NCBI GenBank assembly: GCA_034928145.1
Contig: JAYFPE010000003.1
Coordinates: forward strand, 1-60,993
Length of the DNA stretch: 60,993 bases
Reading direction: 5' to 3'
Origin: Pelethousia sp034928145
GTDB taxonomy: Bacteria > Bacillota > Clostridia > Christensenellales > CAG-138
Under the pieces are notes generated by a model. The model did not search any database. It saw only the letters and a list, made by a program, of their open reading frames with translations, and was not told where the DNA came from. Made by a program: the position numbers and the translations under genes. Positions 40,330-48,600 of the stretch are shown here, in pieces. Within the stretch, counting starts at the first letter, position 1. Each line of letters starts with the position of its first letter.

Positions 40330-41529
40330 TCACTCCGAAGCCAGGCGCTTTTCGCCCTGGATGGCCTGGATGGGCCGGATGTTCTGGGTCACTTCCAGCA
40401 CGCCCAGGTATTCGCCACCCTCGCCGCGCACGGCGAAATAGCGGATGAGGATGTATTTTTCACCCATCTGGATCCAAAAATCCTCGCTCTCCTTGCGGCC
40501 CGCCTTGAAATCCTCCACCAGCTTTTCTACGATATGCACGCTGGCCGGGGGGTGGCAGTTGGAAACGTTGCGGCCGATGACGGCCTTCGTACGGGGGAAT
40601 ACCCGCTCCACGCCCTGGGAGAAATACTTCACTTTATCGTCTTTGTCCACAAAGGTGATATCCATAGGCAGGGTATTGAGCACCCCGATCAGCTCCTCCG
40701 TACTGAAGGAACCGGTGGGCAGGATGACCTCGCCCGGCAGACGGACGCTCCGCGCTTCCTGCGTCTGCTCCTGCGGCTCGGCCATCTGCGAGGCGGCGGC
40801 GGGCTCGATCAGGCAGTAGCCCAGCTCGCCGCTCTCATCCGCGATGCGCCGCCATTCATCTTCCGTCAGGTTTTCCAGCAGCATGGGCAGCATGATGTTC
40901 TCCTCTTTGAAGATCATCTCACCGATCTTATTAAGCACCGCCTCGATGGCTTGCCTGTTCGCTTCCAGATCCGCATCGCCCCAGGCAATGACCTCCTTGA
41001 GCTGGGCGCGGATTTCGTCATCCACCCCCCACATCACCTTGGGCGGGGCCGTGATGCCATATTGCTCCATATAGGGGAAGAAAAGATTCTCTTTTTTGAG
41101 GTAGTGCTTGTCGATCTCGGACAGGCGCGCAAGACCCGCGGCTGCCTCTTTGGCCGCCTGCGGATCGGGCAGCAGGTTAAGCCGGGTGCGGATTTGCCGG
41201 CTCACTTCCTCGATGGCCCGGTTTTCCTGCTTGAGGATGTTGACGGGATGCCCCGGAAGCGAAGCGGGGGTGCTTTGCTTGTGGATATCCTCGATCGAGC
41301 CTTTGAAGACCGAAGCATGCACATCACACAGGCGCTGCACCTCGGCCACGGGCAAGCCGCCGTTGATCAGCGCCTGTTCCGCCAAGGCGATCTCCTCTGC
41401 GGATACGCCCCCGAACACGGCCTCAAAGCGGCCCTTGACCTCCTCCACGCTCTTGCCTTCGTGAAGCTGGCCGATCAGCTCCCGAAGGACTTGCTGGCGG
41501 TATTCGCGATTGTTGATCTCCTTGCTCAT
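40330..41529 (-). CDS. DUF438 protein with hemerythrin and PAS domains
   Basis: This 399-aa cytoplasmic protein has an N-terminal DUF438 domain (~1-75), a hemerythrin HHE domain (~90-235; GHPVNILKQENRAIEE, EIDKHYLKKENLFFPYME and KEENIMLPMLLE with His/Glu ligands) and a C-terminal PAS domain (~275-395; MDITFVDKDDKVKYFSQG and NCHPPASVHIVEKLVEDF). The di-iron hemerythrin would sense O2 or NO. The neighbours are a flavodiiron protein and a ferredoxin, which fits an O2/NO stress role. No output domain, so how the signal passes is unknown. Confidence 0.9.
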   Translation of the reverse strand: MSKEINNREYRQQVLRELIGQLHEGKSVEEVKGRFEAVFGGVSAEEIALAEQALINGGLPVAEVQRLCDVHASVFKGSIEDIHKQSTPASLPGHPVNILKQENRAIEEVSRQIRTRLNLLPDPQAAKEAAAGLARLSEIDKHYLKKENLFFPYMEQYGITAPPKVMWGVDDEIRAQLKEVIAWGDADLEANRQAIEAVLNKIGEMIFKEENIMLPMLLENLTEDEWRRIADESGELGYCLIEPAAASQMAEPQEQTQEARSVRLPGEVILPTGSFSTEELIGVLNTLPMDITFVDKDDKVKYFSQGVERVFPRTKAVIGRNVSNCHPPASVHIVEKLVEDFKAGRKESEDFWIQMGEKYILIRYFAVRGEGGEYLGVLEVTQNIRPIQAIQGEKRLASE

Positions 41530-41575
41530 ATCAGTGCCTCCTTTTTTCTGTTGCTATGCTGCGAAGGGTTGCATC

Positions 41576-42760
41576 CTACAGCGCCCGCGCAAAGCGCGCG
41601 CCATAGGCCCTGCAATCCGCCAGGCCCGCTTCATCGGGCACCCAGAGCAGCCTCTGCCCCTCATCCACGATGGAAAAGCCGCAATCCGTAAGCGCCGCGG
41701 TCAGCTGCTTCACGGCTTCGCCGCTCCAACCGTAGCTGCCAAAGGCAGCCGCCTTTTTGTTTTTGAATTTTAGGCCCTTGACCATTTCCAACAGGCCGCC
41801 CATTGCATACAGGTAGCCGTTGTTGATGGTTGAGGAACCAAAGAGCACCGCCTTGGAACGGAAGATCTCGCTAACGATGTCGTTCTTATCTTCCTTGGCG
41901 GCATTCATCAGCTTCACCCGGATGGTGGGATCGGCCTCGAGGATGCCCTCTGCCATGGCCTCCGCCATTTTGCGGGTGGCGTTCCACATGGTGTCGTAAA
42001 CCAAAGAGATCTGGTTTTCCTGATAGGCATCCGCCCATTCGAGGTATTTGCCTACGATCTGCGCCGGGTCTTGCCGCCAGATCACGCCGTGGCTGGGGCA
42101 GATCATGCTGATGGGCAGGTTCATGGCAAGCAGCTCGTTAATCTTTTTGGTCACAAAGCTGCTGAAGGGCGTGAGGATGTTGGCGTAATAGTTGAGGGCC
42201 TCCGCGTAGAGCTCGGCCTGATCCACGGTGTCGTTATAGAGGGATTCCGCCGCGTAATGCTGGCCAAAGGCGTCGTTGCTGAAAAGGATATTCTCGCCCG
42301 CCATATAGGTGAGCATGGAATCCGGCCAATGCAGCATGGGCGCTTCCACAAAAACCAGCTTGTTCACACCTAGGTCCAACGAATCGCCGGTCTTCACGGT
42401 TACAAAATTCCAATCCTGGTGGTAATGCCCTTTGAGGATCTTTGCGCCGTTTGCCGTGCAGTAAACCGGCGTGCCGGGTATCTCGCGCAACAGCTCGGCC
42501 AGCGCGCCGCTGTGGTCGATTTCGTTATGGTTGGCAATGAGGTAGTCGATCGTGTTTAGATCGACCGTCTCCTTGAGCCGGGCGACAAACTCCTTGTCAA
42601 AGGGTTGCCACACCGTGTCGATCAGCGCAGTCCTTTGATCCCGCACCAGATAGGAATTGTAGGAGGAACCCCTATGCGTAGAGTATTCGTTGCCGTGAAA
42701 CCTGGTAAGCTCCCAGTCGATTTTGCCGACCCAACTCACCGTATCCGTTAGTTTTTTCAT
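41576..42760 (-). CDS. Flavodiiron protein FprA (A-type flavoprotein)
   Basis: This 394-aa enzyme reduces O2 to water or NO to N2O. The N-terminal metallo-beta-lactamase-like di-iron domain has HNEIDHSG, HWPDSM and SNDAFGQH ligands; the C-terminal flavodoxin domain (from ~residue 255, LVYDTMWNATRKMAEAM and LFGSSTINNG) binds FMN. I start it at 42760, where AAGGAGGTG is well spaced; 17 further upstream residues are not homologous. It needs a reductase or ferredoxin partner; a ferredoxin is two genes downstream. Confidence 0.93.
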   Translation of the reverse strand: MKKLTDTVSWVGKIDWELTRFHGNEYSTHRGSSYNSYLVRDQRTALIDTVWQPFDKEFVARLKETVDLNTIDYLIANHNEIDHSGALAELLREIPGTPVYCTANGAKILKGHYHQDWNFVTVKTGDSLDLGVNKLVFVEAPMLHWPDSMLTYMAGENILFSNDAFGQHYAAESLYNDTVDQAELYAEALNYYANILTPFSSFVTKKINELLAMNLPISMICPSHGVIWRQDPAQIVGKYLEWADAYQENQISLVYDTMWNATRKMAEAMAEGILEADPTIRVKLMNAAKEDKNDIVSEIFRSKAVLFGSSTINNGYLYAMGGLLEMVKGLKFKNKKAAAFGSYGWSGEAVKQLTAALTDCGFSIVDEGQRLLWVPDEAGLADCRAYGARFARAL

Positions 42761-42876
42761 GCGCCCGCACCTCCTTAGCCCGCGTTTTCGTTTGTGTCTC
42801 CATTCTACCATCTTTCCCCAGAGATTTGAATCATATAATGCAAAAACTGTGGCCCGCGAGCGAGCGAAATAGGGGC

Positions 42877-42904
42877 TTCAAAAATCCGCCTTCCATGATA
42901 AAAT
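42877..42904 (+). promoter_or_regulatory. Candidate promoter of the GNAT gene
   Basis: TTCAAA (42877-42882), 16-bp spacer, TAAAAT (42899-42904), ~38 bases before the start codon. Confidence 0.4.
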
Positions 42905-42942
42905 AATATATGCATTATGATACGCCATTGAGGGAGGACGCT

Positions 42943-43512
42943 ATGATCTACCGCAACGCCATTATTGAAGATATCCCCGCCATTTCCGAGCTGCAAAAGA
43001 AATACCATGTTTCCACCATCAGTGAGGAGGATAAAAAGGACGGCTTTGTCACCACCTTGTTTGCGGAAGATCAGTTCAAAGAGCTGATCGAAAAGGAAAA
43101 CGGCATCGCCCTGGCCTGCGATGGGGCGCGCATCGCCGCCTATGCCATGGCCGCTTCCTGGGAATATTGGTCCAAATGGCCGCTTTTCCAGCATATGATC
43201 CAAGACCTAGCGCACACGCAATACAAGGGCCAAACCCTTTCTGTGGAAAATTCCTACCAATACGGGCCCGTCTGCGTCGATAAAGATTACCGGGGCACGG
43301 AGGTGTTACCCAGGCTCTTCGCCTTTTCCGCGGAGCAGATGGGCAAGCGCTACCCCATCCTCATCACCTTTATCAACCATATCAACCCCCGCTCCTATGA
43401 GGCCCACACCCGCAAGCTGGGGCTGGATGTGATTAAAAGCTTCGATTTCAACAACAACCGCTATTACGAACTGGGCTACGATACTTCCAACTATTTTAAA
43501 GCTGCCGAATAA
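42943..43512 (+). CDS. GNAT-family N-acetyltransferase
   Basis: This 189-aa protein begins MIYRNAIIEDIPAISELQ, the usual GNAT first strand and helix, with a central VENSYQYGPVCVDKDYRGTEVLPRLF segment (quoted in part: YGPVCVDKDYRG) that corresponds to the acetyl-CoA-binding strand and loop. The Q/RxxGxG motif is weak (YRGTEVL), so cofactor use is less certain. GGGAGGA precedes the ATG at 42943. The substrate is unknown. Confidence 0.78.
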   Translation: MIYRNAIIEDIPAISELQKKYHVSTISEEDKKDGFVTTLFAEDQFKELIEKENGIALACDGARIAAYAMAASWEYWSKWPLFQHMIQDLAHTQYKGQTLSVENSYQYGPVCVDKDYRGTEVLPRLFAFSAEQMGKRYPILITFINHINPRSYEAHTRKLGLDVIKSFDFNNNRYYELGYDTSNYFKAAE

Positions 43513-43533
43513 TCGGCCCCGCTTAAAAGCACG

Positions 43534-43561
43534 GCGGCGCGGATATGCATCCGCGCCGCTT
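43534..43561. terminator. Terminator between GNAT and DUF3841 genes
   Basis: GCGGCGCGGAT (43534-43544) pairs exactly with 43549-43559 around ATGC. The T run is short; it lies between convergent genes. Confidence 0.65.
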
Positions 43562-43567
43562 CGCCAT

Positions 43568-44143
43568 TTACACCAGCCATTCCTTTTTCAGTTGCCATAG
43601 GGCGGCCTGCACGCTCCCGGCCCCGTGCGGTTGGCCGGCCCGGATGCGTTCATGATGGCGGAAAAGCCTTTGCCAGCTCGCCTGCACCTCGCGCTTAAGA
43701 TCCGGGTAAAAGTTGGTCAGCAGCACGTCGCTATTGTGCCGGATGCCGTAATCGGTCAGCTTTTGCTTGAAGCGTTTTTCCTCCGTCTCGGTCTCGCCGA
43801 TGTATTGGTGGCGCAGAATCTTGTTCCAATCATACATATCGAAGAAGATAGCCTCATCCGCAGGCACACGCAGCGCCAGAAGGCGGCTGTCGCCTGATTG
43901 CTCCACGCTATACAGCTCCATAAAGGCCCAGTAAGGGAGCTCGGCCCCTGCCGGGCGGGACACGTATGTTTGCGCCTGCGCCACGAACCAATCGTAGGCC
44001 GCCAGAAAAACCGGCGCGCTTTCCTCATATTTTTTGATCACATATTCGCGCCTGGAAAAGCAAACGCCATCCCGCTCGAGAGCGTTGACCACCGCCTCCG
44101 CCTGGGAGGCATAGAGCGTTACCGCAGGATATTCCGCACCCAT
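43568..44143 (-). CDS. DUF3841 protein, copy 2
   Basis: This ~191-aa soluble protein of the DUF3841 family shows REYVIKKYEESAPVFLAAYDWFVAQA and a late FYPDLKREVQASWQRLF. It aligns with the next gene (REYVIKKYEE vs KEYIFKDLDE; NKILRHQYIG vs GTILNYSYIP; FYPDLKREV vs FYPRIKREI), so the pair is a tandem duplication. It begins inside the 3' end of its paralogue: ATG at 44143 (MGAEYP) or 44161. The role of the family is unknown. Confidence 0.8.
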   Translation of the reverse strand: MGAEYPAVTLYASQAEAVVNALERDGVCFSRREYVIKKYEESAPVFLAAYDWFVAQAQTYVSRPAGAELPYWAFMELYSVEQSGDSRLLALRVPADEAIFFDMYDWNKILRHQYIGETETEEKRFKQKLTDYGIRHNSDVLLTNFYPDLKREVQASWQRLFRHHERIRAGQPHGAGSVQAALWQLKKEWLV

Positions 44144-44667
44144 TCGTTTTTGATCTCCCATATATTTCCGTAGCTATTGCCGCTGCCCAGGATTACGCTA
44201 TCGTCAAACAAACGCCACCAGCTCCCGATGATCTCCCGCTTGATCCGCGGGTAAAACTGTGATATATAGGCTTTGGCGTCGCTCACGCCATATTCCTCCA
44301 GCATTTGCAGGTGGCGCTTGGCGTCCGCCGCATCCGCGGGGATGTAGGAATAATTGAGGATCGTGCCCCATTTGTCGATATTCACCCGGGTAATAAGAGC
44401 CGGGTCTACTTCCATCTCCAATATCACCGCGCCCTCGCTTGGCAGCATGGTGGCCTCCTTAGAGGCGGACACCCAGATCGGATATTCCACATCCGCGGGC
44501 TTTTGCGGCGCAGCGGGGCTGTTTCTTACCAGCCAGTCGTATACCTCCAGCACCAGCGGCGCGTGCTCATCCAAATCTTTGAAGATATATTCCTTTTTGG
44601 CGATGTAGCGGCCCGTTTCGGCCAGCACCTTCGCCACGTTCTCATTCTGCTTCGTCCAAACGGTCAT
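44119..44667 (-). CDS. DUF3841 protein, copy 1
   Basis: This 182-aa DUF3841 protein starts MTVWTKQNENVAKVL; its KEYIFKDLDEHAPLVLEVYDWLV and FYPRIKREIIGSWWRLFDD mark the family. Its 3' end overlaps the start of copy 2 by at least 25 bases, which implies translational coupling. GGGGAAAAGGCGG before the ATG is a usable ribosome site. Many DUF3841 proteins bind or modify unknown ligands; nothing in sequence shows catalysis. Confidence 0.82.
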   Translation of the reverse strand: MTVWTKQNENVAKVLAETGRYIAKKEYIFKDLDEHAPLVLEVYDWLVRNSPAAPQKPADVEYPIWVSASKEATMLPSEGAVILEMEVDPALITRVNIDKWGTILNYSYIPADAADAKRHLQMLEEYGVSDAKAYISQFYPRIKREIIGSWWRLFDDSVILGSGNSYGNIWEIKNEWVRNILR

Positions 44668-44729
44668 GCCGCCTTTTCCCCTTCTCTGCCAGACCCTTGG
44701 CTTGCTATAACATCCGCCCCGGCTTCACG

Positions 44730-44852
44730 CTAGCACGGCCCGGCATGGCCCTGCCATGCGAACAGGCCGTCGATGAAGATGCGCGCGCCGGCATATTCTA
44801 CCATAAGGCCGGCGTTTGCCAGCAGGGTAATGGTAATGGGCCGCTCCGGCAT
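44730..44852 (-). pseudogene. 5' fragment of an MBL-fold hydrolase
   Basis: Forty codons (MPERPITITLLANAGLMVEYAG, then ARIFIDGLFA) match the start of metallo-beta-lactamase-fold hydrolases up to the first loop, then the frame stops at 44730. No HxHxDH metal motif exists downstream on any frame. The codons before the first Met in the same frame are unrelated. The gene was cut by a deletion. Confidence 0.6.
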
Positions 44853-45035
44853 AGCAGGATCGATCTCCTTTTGCGGATATTCGGAGGCCACAAGGTAGCC
44901 GGCCCCGTGGCTGTTTCTATTAGCATAGCTCGCCCGGCAGGGTGCGTCCACCCATTTAAGATGGCTGGCAAAGCCACGATAAAAGCCCTTCACGCTTTTG
45001 CGAGGGGTCTTTGCCGGCGAATAATAGGCGAGAGA

Positions 45036-45278
45036 TTAATCGGAAGAAAGCAGTTCGTCAGCCGTCATATCCAACGCTTGGGCCAAAATCATAACCTCGT
45101 GGTCCTGTACAAGCCGCTGCTGCCCTTCCAACCTCGATAGGCTGGTAGCGCTGATATCCATGCCGAGCGTTTGCAGTTTGGCTAGAAAATCCTTTTGTTT
45201 AATCAACTTGGCGGTTCGTATGGCATATACTTTTTGTCCTACGATGTTTTTATTACCTACCGAAAGACGCGGCTTCAT
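45036..45278 (-). CDS. XRE-family helix-turn-helix regulator
   Basis: This 80-aa protein has a single Cro/CI-type helix-turn-helix (KVYAIRTAKLIKQKDFLAKLQ, ISATSLSRLEGQQRLVQDHE, ILAQALDMTADELL). I start it at the ATG at 45278; GAGGGTGG lies upstream. An in-frame TTG at 45299 is the alternative. It is divergent from the SLOG gene, and the 119 bases between hold an 11-bp inverted repeat, a likely operator. Confidence 0.82.
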   Translation of the reverse strand: MKPRLSVGNKNIVGQKVYAIRTAKLIKQKDFLAKLQTLGMDISATSLSRLEGQQRLVQDHEVMILAQALDMTADELLSSD

Positions 45279-45330
45279 AAAAATAAATACCACCCTCAAT
45301 TTCTTTTCCTTATGATATTTGAGAATGGAG

Positions 45331-45359
45331 TTGTTTTAATGCATATATCGCAGTAAAAT
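45331..45359 (+). promoter_or_regulatory. Promoter of the SLOG gene
   Basis: TTGTTT (45331-45336), 17-bp spacer, TAAAAT (45354-45359). The -35 box overlaps the left arm of the inverted repeat at 45333. Confidence 0.55.
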
Positions 45360-45386
45360 TAATTAATCCGATTTCTGCATTAAAAC
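45333..45386. promoter_or_regulatory. 11-bp inverted repeat, probable operator pair
   Basis: GTTTTAATGCA (45333-45343) and its exact reverse complement (45376-45386) are 32 bp apart. The left arm covers the -35 box and the right arm lies just upstream of the ribosome site of the next gene, a layout suited to looping repression by the adjacent XRE protein. Confidence 0.6.
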
Positions 45387-45397
45387 GAGGTGTATGT

Positions 45398-45967
45398 ATG
45401 AAGCAAATTCCTGCTTGTTGCTTCATCGGCCACAAGCCGCAGGAGTTTCATTTCGGGCACGATGAGCTGTACGAGGATTGCCTCCTGCTCAAGGCCGCGT
45501 TGGCGCGGGAAATCAAAGCCATACTGGCGCAAGGCATTACCACCTTTTTCACCGGCATGGCTTTAGGTGCGGATATGTGGTGTGCGGAGATCGTTCTGGC
45601 CTTGCGGGAGGAAGCGCCGGAACTGGGCATTGAGCTGACCGCTGTAGCACCCTTTGCGGGCCAGGCAAATCGCTGGAGCAACGATTATCGAGAACGCTAT
45701 TTCAACATTCTAGAGCGAGCGCAGGAGGTCGTCGTTTTACAGGAGCATTATGCAAAGAACTGCCTGGCAAAATGCGGGCAATACATGGCGGACCGTTCCA
45801 CCCACCTGCTGGCGGTCTATAATGGCAGCCCGGGCCGGACGCGAGACGCGCTGGAATATGCCCGCAAGCGGAACCTTACCTGCATCGTGATTAACCCGCA
45901 AACGCTGGTGTCGGAGCGGCAAAGCCCTCTTCGCCGGTTTATCCTGCTAAAAAAGGCGGATCATTGA
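45398..45967 (+). CDS. SLOG/DUF1273-like (YpsA family) protein
   Basis: This 189-aa protein has a Rossmann-like SLOG fold: CCFIGHKPQEF at the start, TTFFTGMALGADMWCAEIVL and the GSPGRTRDALEYARKR nucleotide-binding region (quoted in part). DUF1273/YpsA proteins bind nucleotides and have been linked to cell division and to anti-phage or stress systems. CGAGGTGT lies before the ATG. The neighbouring XRE regulator probably controls it. Confidence 0.8.
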   Translation: MKQIPACCFIGHKPQEFHFGHDELYEDCLLLKAALAREIKAILAQGITTFFTGMALGADMWCAEIVLALREEAPELGIELTAVAPFAGQANRWSNDYRERYFNILERAQEVVVLQEHYAKNCLAKCGQYMADRSTHLLAVYNGSPGRTRDALEYARKRNLTCIVINPQTLVSERQSPLRRFILLKKADH

Positions 45968-46002
45968 GGCGGGCGGCGCAAAAAAGGCTGGGGCCCCCGC
46001 TA

Positions 46003-47268
46003 TTAGGCCCTTTCTTTTGCGTGCGCGAGCAGGTATTTCTCCGCCTGTGCGCACCACATGCCGCCGTGTTCCTTGACGATGCGGTCGAGCCCTGCAAACA
46101 GCGGGGCGCTCCTGCCCTTTTCCTCAAACTCGGCAAGGGCCGTGAGCGGCATATCGAGGTGCGTGTAAACGAGCTTTTTGCCGCCCGGGATGTGCGGCAG
46201 GTTGATGGTGGTTTCCGGCACGCAGTTGAGGCCGCCGATGTGGGTGATCATGGCGGCGGGATTGAGCTTACCCGCGTTCATCAGGGCGATGGATTCGCGC
46301 ATGTCGTCCGTATTGCCGCCCGAGGTGCCCATCACATGGTGGCCTGCATAATGGATGTTGTAAAAATTCATACCCGCGGTGAAGGATGTATCCGAGGGAC
46401 CGGCGAAGAAGTTAAGGCAGCCGTCCTGGCCCAGGATGACGTCCGCCTGCTCCACCACCGCGCGCACGGGCGCGAAGCAGATTACGTCGTCATAACCGGC
46501 GCCGCCCGTCAGTTCCAACAAGGCCGCCACCGCGCTTTCGGTTTTGGCCGTGTTCACATATTTTAGCTTCACGCCGCAAGCAGCCGCATGTTCTACGGTA
46601 TAGATGCTTTCCGCCCGGGCCAGCCGCGCGTCGTCGATATCCGTCACCACAAGCAAGCCGGGCCTGCGCTCGCTGTGGAGCGCATAGTCGATCGCGCCCA
46701 GGCCCATGGGCCCGGCGCCGGCCAGGAGCGCCAGCTTACCGCCCGCTACAATGCCCATCTTATGTTCGTAGCTGCCGAAAGGCGTGTGGTACATAGCGTG
46801 GTAGGTGCCTACGATGCAGCTCATCGGCTCCGCCAGCGAACCATAAAAAAAGGTATCGCTCTCATACGGCAGCAAGCAGTCGGAGATGAGGATTTCCAGA
46901 GGGATTTTAACATACGTAGCGTCGCCGCCGCAGAGCGGATAGGAATAGCCGGGCGCGGCCAGCGAGCCCTGGTAAAAATGCGCGGGCTGGATGGCAAAGC
47001 CCTGGCCCGGCTGGTATTTATGGCGCCAGTTTTTGCCTACCTCCACGATGCGCCCGCAAAACTCATGGCCCACGATGACGGGGTTCTCCGCTACGTCATC
47101 CGGCACGCGCTTGTGCGCGGAGCCCTGCGAAGCTTCCTTGTAGCTCGACATGCAAAGGCTATCGCATACGACCTCGCAGAGCACATCGTCATCGCCCACG
47201 GGGCCCAGCTCGAATTCCTCGAGCCTTAGATCATTCACACCGTACAGGCGCACCGCCTTCGTCTTCAA
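46003..47268 (-). CDS. SorE-like zinc-binding dehydrogenase
   Basis: This 421-aa medium-chain dehydrogenase resembles L-sorbose-1-phosphate reductases (SorE). It has VCDSLCMSSYKEASQG (catalytic-zinc Cys), GHEFCGRIVEVG and a Rossmann GAGPMGLGAIDYAL. The usual four-Cys structural-zinc lobe is absent. The start is best placed at a TTG at 47268, five bases after GGAGGTG; the open frame begins inside that ribosome site. It is the last gene of the leftward sugar operon and probably oxidises or reduces a phosphorylated sugar or polyol. Confidence 0.83.
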   Translation of the reverse strand: MKTKAVRLYGVNDLRLEEFELGPVGDDDVLCEVVCDSLCMSSYKEASQGSAHKRVPDDVAENPVIVGHEFCGRIVEVGKNWRHKYQPGQGFAIQPAHFYQGSLAAPGYSYPLCGGDATYVKIPLEILISDCLLPYESDTFFYGSLAEPMSCIVGTYHAMYHTPFGSYEHKMGIVAGGKLALLAGAGPMGLGAIDYALHSERRPGLLVVTDIDDARLARAESIYTVEHAAACGVKLKYVNTAKTESAVAALLELTGGAGYDDVICFAPVRAVVEQADVILGQDGCLNFFAGPSDTSFTAGMNFYNIHYAGHHVMGTSGGNTDDMRESIALMNAGKLNPAAMITHIGGLNCVPETTINLPHIPGGKKLVYTHLDMPLTALAEFEEKGRSAPLFAGLDRIVKEHGGMWCAQAEKYLLAHAKERA

Positions 47269-47301
47269 AGCAAACACCTCCAAATCATAGTCGTGGTTGG
47301 G

Positions 47302-48600
47302 TTAATCTTTAAGGTGGAATGCCGCCTTAAGGCCCTCCACCTCGGTCTTTGAGATATGCGCCACAGGCCCCAGATCCACGGCGTTCAAAATGGAATGGGC
47401 TGTAGATTCCAGCACCTCGAGCCGGTCGAAAGCCTGCAAAAGCGTAGCGCCGGTCACAATCACGCAGTCGTTATGGAAAATGAGAGCGGGCCGGTTTTCT
47501 TTGAATTCCGCAGCCACCTTTTCGGGCGCTGTGTAGAGCTCACAAAAGGGCCGCTTCTCGATATCGCGCAGGAGGATGTAACTCTCGGGTATGGTGCGCG
47601 GGTCAAAGCGCGCGTCCGTAACGGCAAAGGCCATGGCCTTGGGCGGGTGGGCCAGCAGCACCGCGTTGATGCCGGGGTGCATTTCGTAGATCAGCTGGTG
47701 CACCCGCACGGCGCGGGATGGGGTCTTCCCCTGCTCCTTCATACCCGCCTTCACGCGCACAAGGTCTTCTTCATTAAGGTAGGCACGGTCCTTGCCAAAG
47801 GGGGTAATGAGGAAGCTGCCGTCCGCGAGGCGCACGGAATAGGTGCCCTGCGTGGCCGTAAACAGCCCCTGGCGATAGGAGCGGTGGATGAGGGTGACCA
47901 TATCACGCCGCGCGGCCAGTTCCTCGGAGCTTCTGGCGTGGGGGATGAAATCATCCATGTGCAGGTGGTAGCGGGTATCCGTTACGGCAAAGGAGGCCGC
48001 GCCCAGCGCATTGGGCTTGCCCAGCCTGCAGGCGAGCATTTCGAGGTTGGCCGTATATTCGAGCGTTTCGAACATCATAAAGGCCGTAAACATATCCTTC
48101 GCGCCAATGCAGACGCCGTGGTTCTCGAGCATCACGATGTTGACGCCCTTTTCAAACTCCGCCGCAATGTTGTCGCCCAGCTCCTCGCTCCCGGGCAGGG
48201 CGTAGGGCGCCATGGCCACATCGCCGCAGGTCTTATATACGGAAGGGATCAGTCCCAGCGCAGGGGTTTTGCGCACGATGGAAAAGGCCACCAGCGCAGG
48301 CGGGTGCGCGTGCAGCACAGCCTTGATATCCTCGCGCTTTTTGTAGATGGATTGGTGGAAGGGCAGCTCACTTGAGGGCTTATGCGGGCCGGAGGCCATG
48401 CCGTCCGGCCGGATGCGGATGATATCCTGCCGCGTTAAGGTACCCTTGTCTATGCCCGCCGGGGTGATCCACAGGTCGCCGTCTTCATCCAGAATGGAAA
48501 GGTTGCCGCCCGAGGTGGTGGTCAACCCCTTGTCGTAGATCCGCTGCATGAACATCACCAGCTGATCCGCCGGGTGTAAATAGGAAAGGTTCACTCTCAT
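47302..48600 (-). CDS. Double class II aldolase with a degenerate second half
   Basis: This 432-aa protein is two fused class II aldolase/adducin domains. Half 1 (residues ~1-215) keeps the zinc His pair HAHPP and LENHGV, and the phosphate loop TTSGGNLS. Half 2 (~230-430) has TATQGTYSV in place of the SGGN loop, LAHPP with the first His lost, and FHNDCV where NHG is expected. So one half is probably catalytic and one structural. The substrate is a sugar phosphate by family. The ATG overlaps the PHP gene stop (ATGA). Confidence 0.85.
   Translation of the reverse strand: MRVNLSYLHPADQLVMFMQRIYDKGLTTTSGGNLSILDEDGDLWITPAGIDKGTLTRQDIIRIRPDGMASGPHKPSSELPFHQSIYKKREDIKAVLHAHPPALVAFSIVRKTPALGLIPSVYKTCGDVAMAPYALPGSEELGDNIAAEFEKGVNIVMLENHGVCIGAKDMFTAFMMFETLEYTANLEMLACRLGKPNALGAASFAVTDTRYHLHMDDFIPHARSSEELAARRDMVTLIHRSYRQGLFTATQGTYSVRLADGSFLITPFGKDRAYLNEEDLVRVKAGMKEQGKTPSRAVRVHQLIYEMHPGINAVLLAHPPKAMAFAVTDARFDPRTIPESYILLRDIEKRPFCELYTAPEKVAAEFKENRPALIFHNDCVIVTGATLLQAFDRLEVLESTAHSILNAVDLGPVAHISKTEVEGLKAAFHLKD

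Noticed and set aside
40294..41691. 465-codon plus-strand frame opposite the DUF438 gene
   Set aside because: Antisense shadow; His/Leu/Gly-rich with no domain, while the minus strand encodes clear hemerythrin and PAS motifs.
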